A stretch of 59,305 nucleotides of DNA, from contig ONCI01000015.1 in the NCBI GenBank assembly GCA_900316255.1, positions 1-59,305 on the forward strand, in the 5' to 3' direction. The translations under genes were made by a program, and so were the position numbers. The notes beneath the pieces were generated by a model that saw only the letters and a list, made by a program, of their open reading frames with translations, did no database searches and was not told where the DNA came from. Below, piece after piece: positions 46,568 through 55,653 of this stretch. Source of the DNA: an uncultured Eubacteriales bacterium (lineage in GTDB: Bacteria > Bacillota > Clostridia > Oscillospirales > Oscillospiraceae). Each line of letters opens with the position of its first letter. Position 1 is the first letter of the stretch.

Positions 46568-47827
46568 TTATTTCTTTTTCTGCAGCTTGTAGAGCTCCTC
46601 CGTGGCGAGCCTGGCCTTGGCCACCGGGGTGCCCTTGGGCGGGAAGCAGTAGTACTGGGTCTCCTGGTCCCCGATGCAGATGATGTCCCCCAGCTCGTAC
46701 CAGTAGTAGTCGGCATAGAGGCTGTAGTTCAGCCGGGCGGGCCGTTCAAAATGGAGCTTGCCCTCGCAGCCCTCCAGGACGAAGCCCTCCCTGTCGTGGC
46801 GCAGGCGGCCTTCGCCCACCATGTAGATGGCCTTGAAATCCACCAGCATGCCGATCTCAACGGGCACGTCCAGCAGATAGCGGTCCTCCTCCAGCTCCTT
46901 CCGGACCTCCGAGCGCTCCCAGGCGTACCAGTCCGGGATGTGGGAAAAGGCTGTCTCCCCGTTCAGGCGGTGCAGCTGTCCCAGCTCGTCCAGCTCGTAC
47001 TCCGCGCCGCAGCTCTCGCAGCGCAGCCGCGTCCCCTTGCCCAGGGTCTTCCCCTCAGCCATGCAGTGGGGGCACTTGTAAAGGATGCGCTCCAGCCCGT
47101 CCGCCCGGAAGGGCTCGGGGATGCGGATCTCCTTGTCCCGCTGCCAGGCGAAGCCGTCGAAGGAGAACATCCGGTCCAGCAGCTCGTCCAGCTCTTTGGC
47201 GCTCTTCTGCTTGATCTCCTCCTTCGTCAGAAGCCCCCGCACCGTGGCGCTGACCTTGACCTGCCGCTTCTGCAGGCAGTTGTAGAGGGGATCCCGGGTG
47301 AAGGCCCCCTCGGTGAGGATGCCCACCACCGGCACCTTCAGGCGCTTAAGCATCACCCCCATGCCCCGGGGCAGGGGCGTGGCAGTGCCGTCAAAGCTGT
47401 AGCTGGCCTCAGGATAGAGCAGCACACTGCAGCCCTTTTCCCGGAGGGCGCAGTCCATGTCCAGCAGCAGGTTCATGTCCGAGACGAATTTGTTGGTGGG
47501 GATGCAGCCGATGGCGCGCATCAGCCCCTCCTTGCCCACAAAGCCGTCGGAGGTGCAGACGATGCAGTAGGGCTTGGGGTAGAAGATCCGGTTCACGATC
47601 TCCAGATCGATGAAGCTGGAATGGTTCATCAGGATCAGGTAGGGTCCCGGGCCCAGCTCCTCCATCCGTTCCACCCGCCAGCTGAAGTCCGTCTCCTTCA
47701 GGTCCTTTGCCCCCAGGAGGCGGATCAGGGCGCCCAGGGCACGGGAGGGCTTTTGGGGCGGCTTGTGCTCCGGACGGGGCAGGGCCATCACCTGCTCGTA
47801 GGAAAGGGCTTTGGTCTTGATCTTCAT
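46568..47827 (-). CDS. PlsC-like acyltransferase with a C-terminal zinc-ribbon region
   Basis: A 419-residue protein. The acyltransferase motif HX4D is H69-D74 in LMNHSSFIDLEI, with the second motif YPEASYSFDGTATPLP and KLKVPVVG-like third motif (RLKVPVVGILTEGAF). From about residue 245 there is a four-Cys zinc ribbon (CPHCMAEGKTLG, then LRCESCGAEYEL) and a beta-rich end. Typical PlsC proteins stop at about 200-260 residues, so the extra region is unusual. It has no clear membrane helix. The acyl acceptor could be lysophosphatidate, but this is unproven. The start follows GGAGG. Confidence 0.8.
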   Translation of the reverse strand: MKIKTKALSYEQVMALPRPEHKPPQKPSRALGALIRLLGAKDLKETDFSWRVERMEELGPGPYLILMNHSSFIDLEIVNRIFYPKPYCIVCTSDGFVGKEGLMRAIGCIPTNKFVSDMNLLLDMDCALREKGCSVLLYPEASYSFDGTATPLPRGMGVMLKRLKVPVVGILTEGAFTRDPLYNCLQKRQVKVSATVRGLLTKEEIKQKSAKELDELLDRMFSFDGFAWQRDKEIRIPEPFRADGLERILYKCPHCMAEGKTLGKGTRLRCESCGAEYELDELGQLHRLNGETAFSHIPDWYAWERSEVRKELEEDRYLLDVPVEIGMLVDFKAIYMVGEGRLRHDREGFVLEGCEGKLHFERPARLNYSLYADYYWYELGDIICIGDQETQYYCFPPKGTPVAKARLATEELYKLQKKK

Positions 47828-47894
47828 GGCGGAAGCCTCCTCACGCCGTTTTTTTCATCATATCCTATCAACAGGCTATATGCAAGAGAAAGCC

Positions 47895-47923
47895 TTGCAT
47901 CCCCGGAAAAAAGGCGCTACAAT
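47895..47923 (+). promoter_or_regulatory. Promoter of the PAP2 phosphatase gene
   Basis: TTGCAT and TACAAT are separated by 17 bases, 28 bases before the start codon. Confidence 0.7.
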
Positions 47924-47951
47924 AGCGTCATATCAAAAAGGAGATGATTCC

Positions 47952-48905
47952 ATGACCGAGATTCTGGGCAACAATTTCTTCTTCGACTGGGAGATCCGGC
48001 TGATGGAGTGGCTGCAGAGCGCCGTTGGCAGCGAGGGGCCGTTGCTCTCGATTTTGAGCAGTCTCTCCGCCTTTGGAGAGCAGCTGCTTCTGGTGCTGGT
48101 CATGGGCTTTCTGTACTGGGGCTGGAACAAGGAATTCGGCAAGTATGTGGGCGTGAACGTGCTGGTGGCCAGCGTGTGGAACCCGCTGGTCAAGAACATC
48201 GTCATGCGGCTGCGGCCCTATTTTGCCAGCGAGAAGATCCAGCTTCTTCGCAAGCTCGAGCCGGACGCCGATATCATGGACGTGGCGGCCCAGGGCTATT
48301 CCTTCCCCAGCGGCCACTCCTCCAACGCCGTGTCCCTCTATGGCTCGCTGGCAGCCCACGAGAAGAAAAGCCGGCTCCTGTGGGTGCTGGCCGTTCTGCT
48401 GCCGCTGCTGGTGGGCTTTTCCCGGGTGGTGGTGGGCGCCCACTACCCTACCGACGTGCTCTGCGGCTGGGCCCTGGGTCTGATCGTGGTGCTGCTGGTG
48501 CCCTGGCTGCGCCGCCGCCTTCCCCGCCCCGCCTTCTACGCCGTGCTGCTCCTCACAGCCCTGCCCGGCTTTTTCTACTGCACCAGCAGCGATTACTACA
48601 CCGCCTTCGGCATGCTGCTGGGCTTTCTCCTGGCGGAGCCCTTTGAGGAGAAGTTCGTCCGCTTCGAAAGCACCCACAATATCCTGCGCTGCGTCCTGCG
48701 CACCCTGGGCGGCGCCGCGATCTACTTCGGGCTGGACACGCTTTTGAAGCTGCCCTTCCCCAAGGAAGTGCTGGACGCGGGTGACCTGACCGCGCACCTG
48801 ATCCGAAGCCTCCGCTACGCGCTGGTGGTCTTCGTGGACATCGGCGTCTATCCCCTGCTCTTCCGCTATACCGGCAGGCTCTGGAAGGAGAAGCGGGAAG
48901 GCTGA
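47952..48905 (+). CDS. PAP2 family membrane phosphatase
   Basis: A 317-residue polytopic protein. The three PAP2 motifs are visible: KNIVMRLRP, FPSGHSSNA and SRVVVGAHYPTD. After the core there is a further region of about 100 residues with hydrophobic segments. PAP2 enzymes dephosphorylate lipid phosphates such as undecaprenyl pyrophosphate or phosphatidic acid on the outer face of the membrane. The start follows AAAAGGAG. It is divergent from the PlsC-like gene, so both genes of this pair may act on phospholipid. Confidence 0.9.
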   Translation: MTEILGNNFFFDWEIRLMEWLQSAVGSEGPLLSILSSLSAFGEQLLLVLVMGFLYWGWNKEFGKYVGVNVLVASVWNPLVKNIVMRLRPYFASEKIQLLRKLEPDADIMDVAAQGYSFPSGHSSNAVSLYGSLAAHEKKSRLLWVLAVLLPLLVGFSRVVVGAHYPTDVLCGWALGLIVVLLVPWLRRRLPRPAFYAVLLLTALPGFFYCTSSDYYTAFGMLLGFLLAEPFEEKFVRFESTHNILRCVLRTLGGAAIYFGLDTLLKLPFPKEVLDAGDLTAHLIRSLRYALVVFVDIGVYPLLFRYTGRLWKEKREG

Positions 48906-48973
48906 TGCCTTACTCTCCATACGTAAAATACAAGGGGATATAGAAATCCCTGAAAGCCGTGGAAAGACCGGCT

Positions 48974-49000
48974 TGTAGGGGACGGCCTCCCGGACGTCCC
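48974..49000. repeat. Variant of the 27-base GTAGGGGACGGC repeat
   Basis: This begins GTAGGGGACGGC and ends GACGTCCCG and is an inverted, slightly diverged copy of the triplet at 55606-55814. Confidence 0.6.
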
Positions 49001-49025
49001 GGCAGAAAAAGCCAAGAATAAAGAG

Positions 49026-49072
49026 AATCTCCGGCGAATACGAGTTTTTCCTTCCTGTATTCGTCGGAGATT
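49026..49072 (+). terminator. Long hairpin downstream of the PAP2 gene, probable terminator
   Basis: AATCTCCGGCGAATAC pairs with GTATTCGTCGGAGATT over 16 positions (one G-T) around a 15-base loop. The T-run is weak, so termination is likely but not certain. Confidence 0.55.
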
Positions 49073-49142
49073 TGTTTATGCGGGCTGCCGAGGGCGGCAG
49101 CCCCTACATCCGTTCAAGCGCTTTTGTCAGGTCCCCACTTTT

Positions 49143-51326
49143 TTATGGGCACTGCTCGGAGAGGTAGATCTTCACCCGCTCCTGGATCCGGGCGGCGCAG
49201 TCCTCTGCGCTCCGTTCCCCGGCGAAGAAGGGCGCCGCCTCGGCGCGGAGGATGTCCCGGACCGTGCCGTCCTGCCGGGCCAGCACGGCAGCGCCGGTGA
49301 AGGCGGCGGCAAAGAGGCGCATATCCTCTTCCGCATGGGGCCAGCGGTCGGTGAGCCCGTCCCGGTCCCGCTGCTGCAGCTGCCGCTCGATCTCCTCCTC
49401 CAGGCTCCCCTGCAGGCCGGAGAAGCCGTAGGCCATGGGGTGGAGATAAAATTGCCGCAGGAAGGCCCAGCATTCCGCCTTGTGAACGGAGGATGAGGAC
49501 ATGCCCAGGGCGGCGGGACCGGTGGCACTGGTGGGATAGAGGGCGCTGCCCAGCTCCGGGAAGCCTGTGATCACGCAGCTCTCCGGGCGGTAGTCATCCG
49601 CGGCGCAGGCCCCCTGCCACAGATCCCCCAGGTCCTCGATGTACAAAAGGCCTTCCCCCTCGCTGCGGTCGGGCTGGCGGGCGTAGTACTCCGCCGGGTC
49701 TGCCCCCTGGGCGGGAAGCTGCCGCGCCGCCTCCAGGACGGCGTGGAAATAGGGCGTGTCAAAATGGGCTTCCCCGCTGTCCCAGTCCACGAGCTTTTTG
49801 CCGGAGACCTGCACCAGCAGATCCAGCAGATCCATTTGACTCCGGGTCTCGGCGGTGAAGAGGCGGGAGCCGCGCTCCTCCGCCCGGCGGAGCAGCCCCT
49901 CCCAGGTATTCTCCGCGCCGGCAAGCGCTCCGGCCTCCCCCGTCACGGTGACAAGCTGATAGTTCGTCACCACCTCATAGAGGCCGCCCCGGATCTCCTG
50001 GGCCCGGAGCACATTGGGATAGAAGCTCTCCCGGCCCAGCTCCGGGTCCGCGTCCAGGTAGGGGTACAGGTCCTCCAGCTTCCCGTTCACCGCAAGGGAG
50101 GCGGCGTTCAGGCTGTCCAGAGAGAAGAGGTCCGGCCGCACCTGGCCGGTGATGATGTCCAGGGCCATGGCCTCCTCCGCCGCCCGTTCCGCCTGCTCCT
50201 GCTGCTGCCAGTCGTTGGAGTGCTCGCCGGTGAAATAGTCCCGCACCAGGATGCCGCATTCCGGGTGTTCCCGGTTCCAGTCCAGGATGGCGTCCTCCAG
50301 CCGGGGGCTGAGGAAGAGCCGGTCCGGTACCACCAGGGTCATGCTGTCCAGCTCCCCGTTCTCGTCGGCCTCCAGCTCCCTCATGCGCATGCGGAAAAGG
50401 CGGTTTTCCCCGTCGGCGGCGAAAAAGCCCTCTCCCGGCGCCTCCAGCAGTTCCCGGCCCACGATGCCCACGGAGAGCCACTCGAATTGCTTTTCCAGCT
50501 GTCCGCTTGCCAGATCCAGGCCGAAGACGCTGATCCCGTCACTGAGATAGAGGTCCCGGCGCTCTCCGCCGCAGAGCAGGGTGCCGGAATGCTCCAGGGG
50601 AATGCTGCCGCCGAAGGTCCCGGTCTCCCTGTCAAAGAAAGTGAGCACAAAGGACTCGTTTTCCCAGCCGTCCAGCACCAGCCGTCCGTCCGGCAGCAGG
50701 GCCATGTTCTGGGAGGAGGGCGTCTGCACGTCATAGAGGTGGCGAAGCCCGCCCTCCGCGGAAAAGACGGAGAGCCAGCCGTTACCCAGCAAATAGACGG
50801 TATCCCCCGCCGCCTGCAGCCAGAAGGGAAAGAAATCCGCCGGGTAATCCCCGCCGCCGAGAGAAAGCCGCTGCAGCTCCGCGCCGGTTTCATCCAGCTC
50901 CCGCAGGACATAGTCAAACTGGCGGGTCGCCTCGTTATAGGGATTGTTCAGCACATAGAGCGTCCCCCGGTCGGAAGTGCCCAGGCCCTTGATCGTCTCG
51001 CCGTCATAGGCCTCCAGCAGGCGCAGGTCGCCGCCCTCCAGATCATAGGAACAGATGCGGTGGGGCTGGTCGATGCCCTGGGCGTGGACGTAGAGCCGCC
51101 CATTTGAGGGCACCAGGCCGCTCTGCCAGTCCAGATTGCAATTATCCGGCGGCTGCACCTGGGTGGAGGCCAGCCGGTTCACGACGATCTTTTTTGCCTC
51201 TTGGGTGATTTCCACCTGGGCGGAGTGTCCGGCGGTGAGGCTCGGCGCCGGGCTGCAGGCGCAGAGCGGCAGGCAGAACGCAGCCAACAGCAATACACCT
51301 ATCATTCTTCTGATTTTTTTCTTCAT
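49143..51326 (-). CDS. Large lipoprotein: propeller-like N-terminal half, solute-binding-like C-terminal half
   Basis: A 727-residue lipoprotein (MKKKIRRMIGVLLLAAF, then LCACSPAP). The N-terminal 300 residues have repeated beta units (LYVHAQG, LYVLNNP, VYLLGNGWLSVF, LYLSDGISVFGLD) that suggest a sensor propeller. The second half (LDIITGQVRPDLFSLDSLN, LEDLYPYLDADPEL, YRPESCVITGFPE) resembles family 1 extracellular solute-binding proteins. I start it at 51326 because GGAGA lies upstream and the signal peptide begins there. No ABC permease is nearby, so it may sense rather than import. It is divergent from an ECF sigma gene. Confidence 0.78.
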   Translation of the reverse strand: MKKKIRRMIGVLLLAAFCLPLCACSPAPSLTAGHSAQVEITQEAKKIVVNRLASTQVQPPDNCNLDWQSGLVPSNGRLYVHAQGIDQPHRICSYDLEGGDLRLLEAYDGETIKGLGTSDRGTLYVLNNPYNEATRQFDYVLRELDETGAELQRLSLGGGDYPADFFPFWLQAAGDTVYLLGNGWLSVFSAEGGLRHLYDVQTPSSQNMALLPDGRLVLDGWENESFVLTFFDRETGTFGGSIPLEHSGTLLCGGERRDLYLSDGISVFGLDLASGQLEKQFEWLSVGIVGRELLEAPGEGFFAADGENRLFRMRMRELEADENGELDSMTLVVPDRLFLSPRLEDAILDWNREHPECGILVRDYFTGEHSNDWQQQEQAERAAEEAMALDIITGQVRPDLFSLDSLNAASLAVNGKLEDLYPYLDADPELGRESFYPNVLRAQEIRGGLYEVVTNYQLVTVTGEAGALAGAENTWEGLLRRAEERGSRLFTAETRSQMDLLDLLVQVSGKKLVDWDSGEAHFDTPYFHAVLEAARQLPAQGADPAEYYARQPDRSEGEGLLYIEDLGDLWQGACAADDYRPESCVITGFPELGSALYPTSATGPAALGMSSSSVHKAECWAFLRQFYLHPMAYGFSGLQGSLEEEIERQLQQRDRDGLTDRWPHAEEDMRLFAAAFTGAAVLARQDGTVRDILRAEAAPFFAGERSAEDCAARIQERVKIYLSEQCP

Positions 51327-51447
51327 TTTTGTCTCCTTTCGGGGTCCCCAATGGCATATACCATCAGAGGCGTGAAAAGGGGACACGAGTAAACGATGAT
51401 GAAATTCATTTTTCGCGGTAGCCTCGAAAGCGAAAGGACGTGGCGCT

Positions 51448-51942
51448 GTGACCGACAGCTTTTTGGAAACCATCTATCGGGAGATGTACCCGAAAATCTA
51501 TACCTTTGCCCGGCTGCGGCTGCAGGATGAGCAGCTGGCCCAGGAACTGGCCCAGGACGTGTTCGTGCTGGCCCAGGAGAAGCTGGAGGAGCTGCGGCAT
51601 AGTCCCAATCCCCAGGGCTGGCTGATCCGGGCGGCGGGCTACGCCGTGCTCCACGCCCAGCGGGAGCGGGCCGCCATCGCCCGGCGGACCGTGCCCCTGG
51701 AGGAGCTGCAGCTCTCTGCCCCGCCGCCGGAGGCGGAAGACAGTGATCTGCGGGAGCACATGAGTCAGGAGGAATGGAAGCTCCTGCGGGCGGTGTACTG
51801 CGAGGGCTATTCCATTGCAGAGGCTGCCCGGCTCTGCGGCATGAGCTTTGAGGCCTGCCGGAAACGGCTGTACCGCTGCAAGAAACGACTGCGCCAGGAG
51901 CTGGCAGCCCGGGAGAAAGGAGGGAGCGTACATGTACGATAA
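51448..51942 (+). CDS. ECF-type RNA polymerase sigma factor
   Basis: A 164-residue sigma-70 family factor with region 2 (LETIYREMYPKIYTFARLRL, then AQELAQDVFVLAQEKL) and region 4 (LLRAVYCEGYSIAEAARLCG, then CRKRLYRCKKRLRQEL). The start codon is GTG with GAAAGGAC upstream. It overlaps the next gene by 11 bases, a typical sigma/anti-sigma arrangement. It would direct transcription of a small regulon, perhaps including the divergent lipoprotein. Confidence 0.85.
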   Translation: MTDSFLETIYREMYPKIYTFARLRLQDEQLAQELAQDVFVLAQEKLEELRHSPNPQGWLIRAAGYAVLHAQRERAAIARRTVPLEELQLSAPPPEAEDSDLREHMSQEEWKLLRAVYCEGYSIAEAARLCGMSFEACRKRLYRCKKRLRQELAAREKGGSVHVR

Positions 51943-53749
51943 GGAAAGTCTGCAGGAGCTGGAAGAGCGGATCCGCGCCCTGGAGCCGGACTGTGACAGC
52001 GAGGAATGGCTGGCCCTGATGGACGCCTATACCGCCAGGACTGCCGATACGCTTCCGGATGTGGAAAGCTCCTTTCAGTCCTTTCTCCGGGACTACAGCG
52101 GCACGCCGCCTCTCTTTGCGGAGGAGGCGCCCACGGCGCCCAAAAAGGCGCGGCGGCATGTTCCGGTAAAGCTTTTGCGTACGGCGCTGATCGCGGCCGC
52201 CCTGGCGGCGCTCTTTTCCGTGACGGCCTACGCCCTCGGCTGGTTCGGCCTGCGGGAGCGGACGGTGCACACCGGGTATGAGACCACCCTCGCCGTCATC
52301 GAAGAGGACGGCAGCTCCCATCTGGAGCCGGCGGAGGCGGTGATCCTGCTGCCCACCGGCTACCGGGACAGCCCCGAGTATCAGGCGGCGGCGGAGTGGT
52401 TCTCCTTCCAGCTGCAGTATCAGGAGGAGATGACAAAGGCCTCCGTGGCCGCGGGCGGCGGGGCCTGGGACTGGTGCGACGACGCTGCGGCCAAGGCGCT
52501 GCTGGGGTCCGACATCTACCTGGCCTCCGACGTGCCCATGGCGGAAAAGCTCCTGGAGATCCGGGACCGCTACGGTCTCCGGCTCCACAGCTCCATGGTT
52601 TTCCCGCCCACCGAGGCAGAGTTTTACCGCCTCACCGGCACCGCGCCCTTCTTTCTGGGCGAGGGCTGGGTTTCCCCGGGCTATGTGTTCGAGGACGGAG
52701 CCTACAAGTCCGAGGGCAGCGTATTCCTGGGTGATCGGGAATGCATCTGGAGCCTGAGCCGCTACGTGCCCGGCACCATTCCCGCCTACCTGACCCTGAT
52801 CCGGGATGAGGAGGACTTTGAGGAGTGGAGCTATACCACCGCCGGGGGCGACACCGTGGTCATCGACTATGCCAGGGAGGGGCAGAACCTCTCCCTGAAC
52901 CCGGAGACAGAGGATCTCTACCACGCGGTCCTGATCCACTACACCGGGAAGGACGCCTTCCTCAATCTGAGCTCTCAGGTGCCGGGCGGGCGGGAGCAGG
53001 CGGAGAAGCTTGCCGAGGCCTTTGCCTTTGCCGCCGCCTGCAACGGCACGCCGGAGGAAAACTTCCTGCTGGAAAAGCGGGTCTATGCCGGGGAGAAGCC
53101 CTCCCTGACCCTCTCCGCCTTTTGCGAGCGGCCGGAGGCGAAGGCCAGCCAGGCCTTCCTGGACTGGTATATCTCCCGGAAGGACAGCCCCATGGCCCGG
53201 GACGGCTGCCCCATGGGCTGCACGGAGGAGGCGGAGCCCGCCCTGCGGGAGGCCTATGAGAAGATCGCGGCGGACTATGGTCTCCGTTATCCCGGAGACT
53301 GGTCCTGGATCCACAACGGCTGTGTGTACCCCCGGGGCTATAACGGCGGCGTCCGGGATTTTGACGCCTATGCGGAGAAGCTCAGCACGGAGCAGGTCTG
53401 GCAGCGCCTGGGTCTCACGCCCTTCGACGTCATCGAGCCCCAGGACCTGCTGCTCTACGACACGGGTTTTTCTCTGGACACGCCCTATTACCGGCTGCGC
53501 TGCTGGGAAAAGGGCAGCTTCTTTGCCAATCTTCGTCTGCCCGGGCCGGCGGAGGGCCGGGAGGAATGGCTCTTCGAGACCCGCTGCGGCGCGGTGGTGA
53601 GCCTGTCCCTGCCGGGAGAGGATCCTTATGATATCGCCGCCATCCTCTATGAGGCGCCGGAGCACTATGTGCTCATCGTGCCAAACCACCCGGATCTCTA
53701 CTCTCTCCAGGCCATTGCCTGGAACATCGACTTCACGCAATTCCGGTAA
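51932..53749 (+). CDS. Large membrane protein, putative anti-sigma factor
   Basis: A 605-residue protein with a cytoplasmic N-terminal segment of about 80 residues (LQELEERIRALEPDCDSEEW), one transmembrane helix (about residues 82-104) and an extracellular part of about 500 residues. The arrangement and the 11-base overlap with the sigma gene suggest an anti-sigma factor, but I recognise no standard zinc-binding anti-sigma or DUF4179/DUF4367 motif with certainty. The extracellular part has no catalytic motif I can identify and could be a signal-sensing domain. The start at 51932 follows GGAGGG. Confidence 0.72.
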   Translation: MYDKESLQELEERIRALEPDCDSEEWLALMDAYTARTADTLPDVESSFQSFLRDYSGTPPLFAEEAPTAPKKARRHVPVKLLRTALIAAALAALFSVTAYALGWFGLRERTVHTGYETTLAVIEEDGSSHLEPAEAVILLPTGYRDSPEYQAAAEWFSFQLQYQEEMTKASVAAGGGAWDWCDDAAAKALLGSDIYLASDVPMAEKLLEIRDRYGLRLHSSMVFPPTEAEFYRLTGTAPFFLGEGWVSPGYVFEDGAYKSEGSVFLGDRECIWSLSRYVPGTIPAYLTLIRDEEDFEEWSYTTAGGDTVVIDYAREGQNLSLNPETEDLYHAVLIHYTGKDAFLNLSSQVPGGREQAEKLAEAFAFAAACNGTPEENFLLEKRVYAGEKPSLTLSAFCERPEAKASQAFLDWYISRKDSPMARDGCPMGCTEEAEPALREAYEKIAADYGLRYPGDWSWIHNGCVYPRGYNGGVRDFDAYAEKLSTEQVWQRLGLTPFDVIEPQDLLLYDTGFSLDTPYYRLRCWEKGSFFANLRLPGPAEGREEWLFETRCGAVVSLSLPGEDPYDIAAILYEAPEHYVLIVPNHPDLYSLQAIAWNIDFTQFR

Positions 53750-53774
53750 AGGCAAGAGATTTGATCCCCCAGTC

Positions 53775-53850
53775 ACCGTCGCACCCCTTCAGTCAGCTTC
53801 GCTGACAGCTCCCCCGGAGGGGGAGCCAAGGGCGACAGCCCCCTTTCGGT
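53775..53850. repeat. REP-like palindromic unit of the CAGTCAGCTTCGCTGACAG type
   Basis: It carries CAGTCAGCTTCGCTGACAG followed by a CCCCC-GGAGGGGG palindrome. Similar units are common in gut Firmicutes genomes. The stretch from 53850 to 53936 shows no gene. Confidence 0.6.
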
Positions 53851-53936
53851 AAGGGGGCGCGGGCCGTCCGCTCCAACCGCCGCCCCAGGGAACCGGGCGG
53901 ACGAGCCATGCTCGCCCCTGCGGTCTTGCGGGCATG

Positions 53937-53965
53937 AAAAAAGCACCCCGGTGGGGTGCTTTTTT
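53937..53965 (-). terminator. Terminator of galU
   Basis: AAAAAAGCACCCC pairs with GGGGTGCTTTTTT around a three-base loop; T residues follow on the minus strand. Confidence 0.92.
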
Positions 53966-53977
53966 GTTGGCTTGCTT

Positions 53978-54853
53978 TTACCGCAGCTGCTCGGCCTTGT
54001 CCAGGATGAACTGGCGCAGCCAGGGGCCGGCCTCCTCGTTCTTCAGGGCAAAGTCGATGATGGACTCCAGATAGCCCTTCAGGTTTCCGGTGTCGTAGCG
54101 GCGGCCTTCAAAATCCACGGCGCACATGGGCTCGTGGCGCACCAGCTCCTTCATGCCGTCGGTGAGCTGGATCTCGTTGTTGCGGCCGGGAGCGGTGTGC
54201 TCCAGGATATCGAAGATGCCCGGGGTCAGCACATAGCGTCCCAGGATGGCGTACTGGGACAGCTTCTCTTCCAGGGTGGGCTTCTCGTTCATGTCGCTGA
54301 TGCGATAGACCCGATCGGAGAGCTTCTCCTCCAGCTTCACGGAGGAATACTTCACGATCAGCTCGTCCGGCACCTCCCGCACGGCGATGGCGCTGCAGGA
54401 GTTGGCCTCGGCAGCCTCCACAAGCTGCTTGAGCACCGGTTTTTCGCTGAGCATGATGTCGTCGCCCAGCAGGACACCGAAGGGCTCGTCGCCCACAAAG
54501 CTCCTGGCCCGCCAGATGGCGTGGCCCAGGCCCTTGGTCTCCTTCTGGCGGAGGAAGAACACGTCCGCCATGTCGGCCACCCGGCGGACCACATTTGCCT
54601 CGTCCTTCTTGCCGTCCTGGAGCAGGCGCTCCTCCAGGTCGGGGGCATAGTCAAAGTAGTCCTCAATGGGATTCTTGCCCCGGTTGGTGATGATGAGGAT
54701 CTGCTCCACGCCGGCGGCCACGGCTTCCTCCACGATGTACTGGATCACGGGCTTGTCCACCAGGGGCAGCATCTCCTTGGGGATGCTCTTGGTGTTGGGC
54801 AGCAGGCGGGTCCCCAGGCCCGCAGCGGGGATGATGGCTTTGCGAACGCGCAT
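53978..54853 (-). CDS. galU: UTP-glucose-1-phosphate uridylyltransferase
   Basis: A 291-residue enzyme that makes UDP-glucose for polysaccharide and glycolipid synthesis. The nucleotide loop is AIIPAAGLGTRLLPNTKSIPKE (start at residue 6; only the ends quoted are unique), with LVDKPVIQYIVEEA, ETKGLGHAIW and the acidic LLGDDIM. The length is standard. The start follows AGGAGAT. It is 29 bases after queT, so they may share a message. Confidence 0.95.
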   Translation of the reverse strand: MRVRKAIIPAAGLGTRLLPNTKSIPKEMLPLVDKPVIQYIVEEAVAAGVEQILIITNRGKNPIEDYFDYAPDLEERLLQDGKKDEANVVRRVADMADVFFLRQKETKGLGHAIWRARSFVGDEPFGVLLGDDIMLSEKPVLKQLVEAAEANSCSAIAVREVPDELIVKYSSVKLEEKLSDRVYRISDMNEKPTLEEKLSQYAILGRYVLTPGIFDILEHTAPGRNNEIQLTDGMKELVRHEPMCAVDFEGRRYDTGNLKGYLESIIDFALKNEEAGPWLRQFILDKAEQLR

Positions 54854-54882
54854 GTCGATCTCCTTTCACCCCCGTCCGGGGG

Positions 54883-55428
54883 TCATTTCCTGTTGAAACG
54901 GTCGATAAACTCGCGGATGGCCTTGATCCTCGGCAGCTGACGCAGCAGCGTATAACCAACGAGGTACAGCACGGCGGCCTCGCCCAGGCCCACGGTGAGG
55001 GCGTTGAAGCCGTAGGAGGCCAGGGGTTTGTCCGGAAACTCCTGGAAGCCATAGCCCCAGGTGAGCACCGCGCCCACGATGACGGCGTTGAAGAGCACGG
55101 GCATCAGGCAGCCCAGGAGACGGTTTTTGACGGTGTTGCCCTTTTTGCCGAACCAGGCGGTGAGCAGCCCTGCCAGCAGGGTGGCCAGGGAGCCGAAGAC
55201 GATGTCCAGCACGCTCCCGGTGTAGAGGTTGGCCAGGACGCAGCCGGCAAAGATGCCCCAGACGGCGCCGGGCATCAGGAAGGGCAGGGCGGTGAGCGCC
55301 TCGCTGACGCGAAACTGCACCGGCCCGTAGCTGATGGGGGCCAGCACGATGGTGAGGGCCGCGTAGGCGGCGGCGATGACGGCCATGACGGCCAGGCGGA
55401 AGACTCTGTTGGGGTTTTGCTCGTTCAT
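54883..55428 (-). CDS. queT: QueT family transporter (queuosine precursor uptake)
   Basis: A 181-residue membrane protein with five to six helices. VRYGPVQFRVSEALTALPFL-like features (ISYGPVQFRVSEALTALPF) and the loop GSVLDIVFGSLATLLAGL match QueT, an energy-coupling-factor substrate-binding component for queuosine precursors. The start codon at 55428 lies downstream of a hairpin that can cover GGAGG. queH is encoded 383 bases upstream on the same strand, so the region carries two queuosine-related genes. Confidence 0.88.
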   Translation of the reverse strand: MNEQNPNRVFRLAVMAVIAAAYAALTIVLAPISYGPVQFRVSEALTALPFLMPGAVWGIFAGCVLANLYTGSVLDIVFGSLATLLAGLLTAWFGKKGNTVKNRLLGCLMPVLFNAVIVGAVLTWGYGFQEFPDKPLASYGFNALTVGLGEAAVLYLVGYTLLRQLPRIKAIREFIDRFNRK

Positions 55429-55436
55429 GTTTGGGG

Positions 55437-55472
55437 GGTACCTCCATTTTTTATTTTGCCAACGGAGGAACC
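55437..55472 (-). promoter_or_regulatory. Hairpin over the queT ribosome binding site
   Basis: On the minus strand GGTTCCTCCGT pairs with ATGGAGGTACC (one mismatch and one G-T), burying the GGAGG of queT. The loop is A-rich, reminiscent of the A-rich tails of preQ1 riboswitches, but I cannot fit a known preQ1 class. Confidence 0.45.
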
Positions 55473-55605
55473 CGACAAAACTTAAGCCGACAGCGCGGCT
55501 CCATTTTTTGGTTCGACCGTTGGGTCAAAGCTGGGTGTGGAAACCAGCTTTTATACAAAAGAAACGCGCTCCATTCTGCTTTTGCGGAAGCTCGGCGCGA
55601 GAGGA

Positions 55606-55632
55606 CGGGACGTCGAGGACGCCGTCCCCTAC
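55606..55632. repeat. 27-base repeat, copy 1
   Basis: This begins CGGGACGTCGAGG and ends CCGTCCCCTAC. Identical copies are at 55760-55786 and 55788-55814. Confidence 0.8.
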
Positions 55633-55653
55633 GTCCTTGTATCACCTTATCCT

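Noticed and set aside
55437..55500. Formal preQ1 riboswitch before queT
   Set aside because: The ribosome-site hairpin is visible, but the loop and pseudoknot sequences do not match the preQ1 classes as I know them. It is kept only as an unclassified hairpin.
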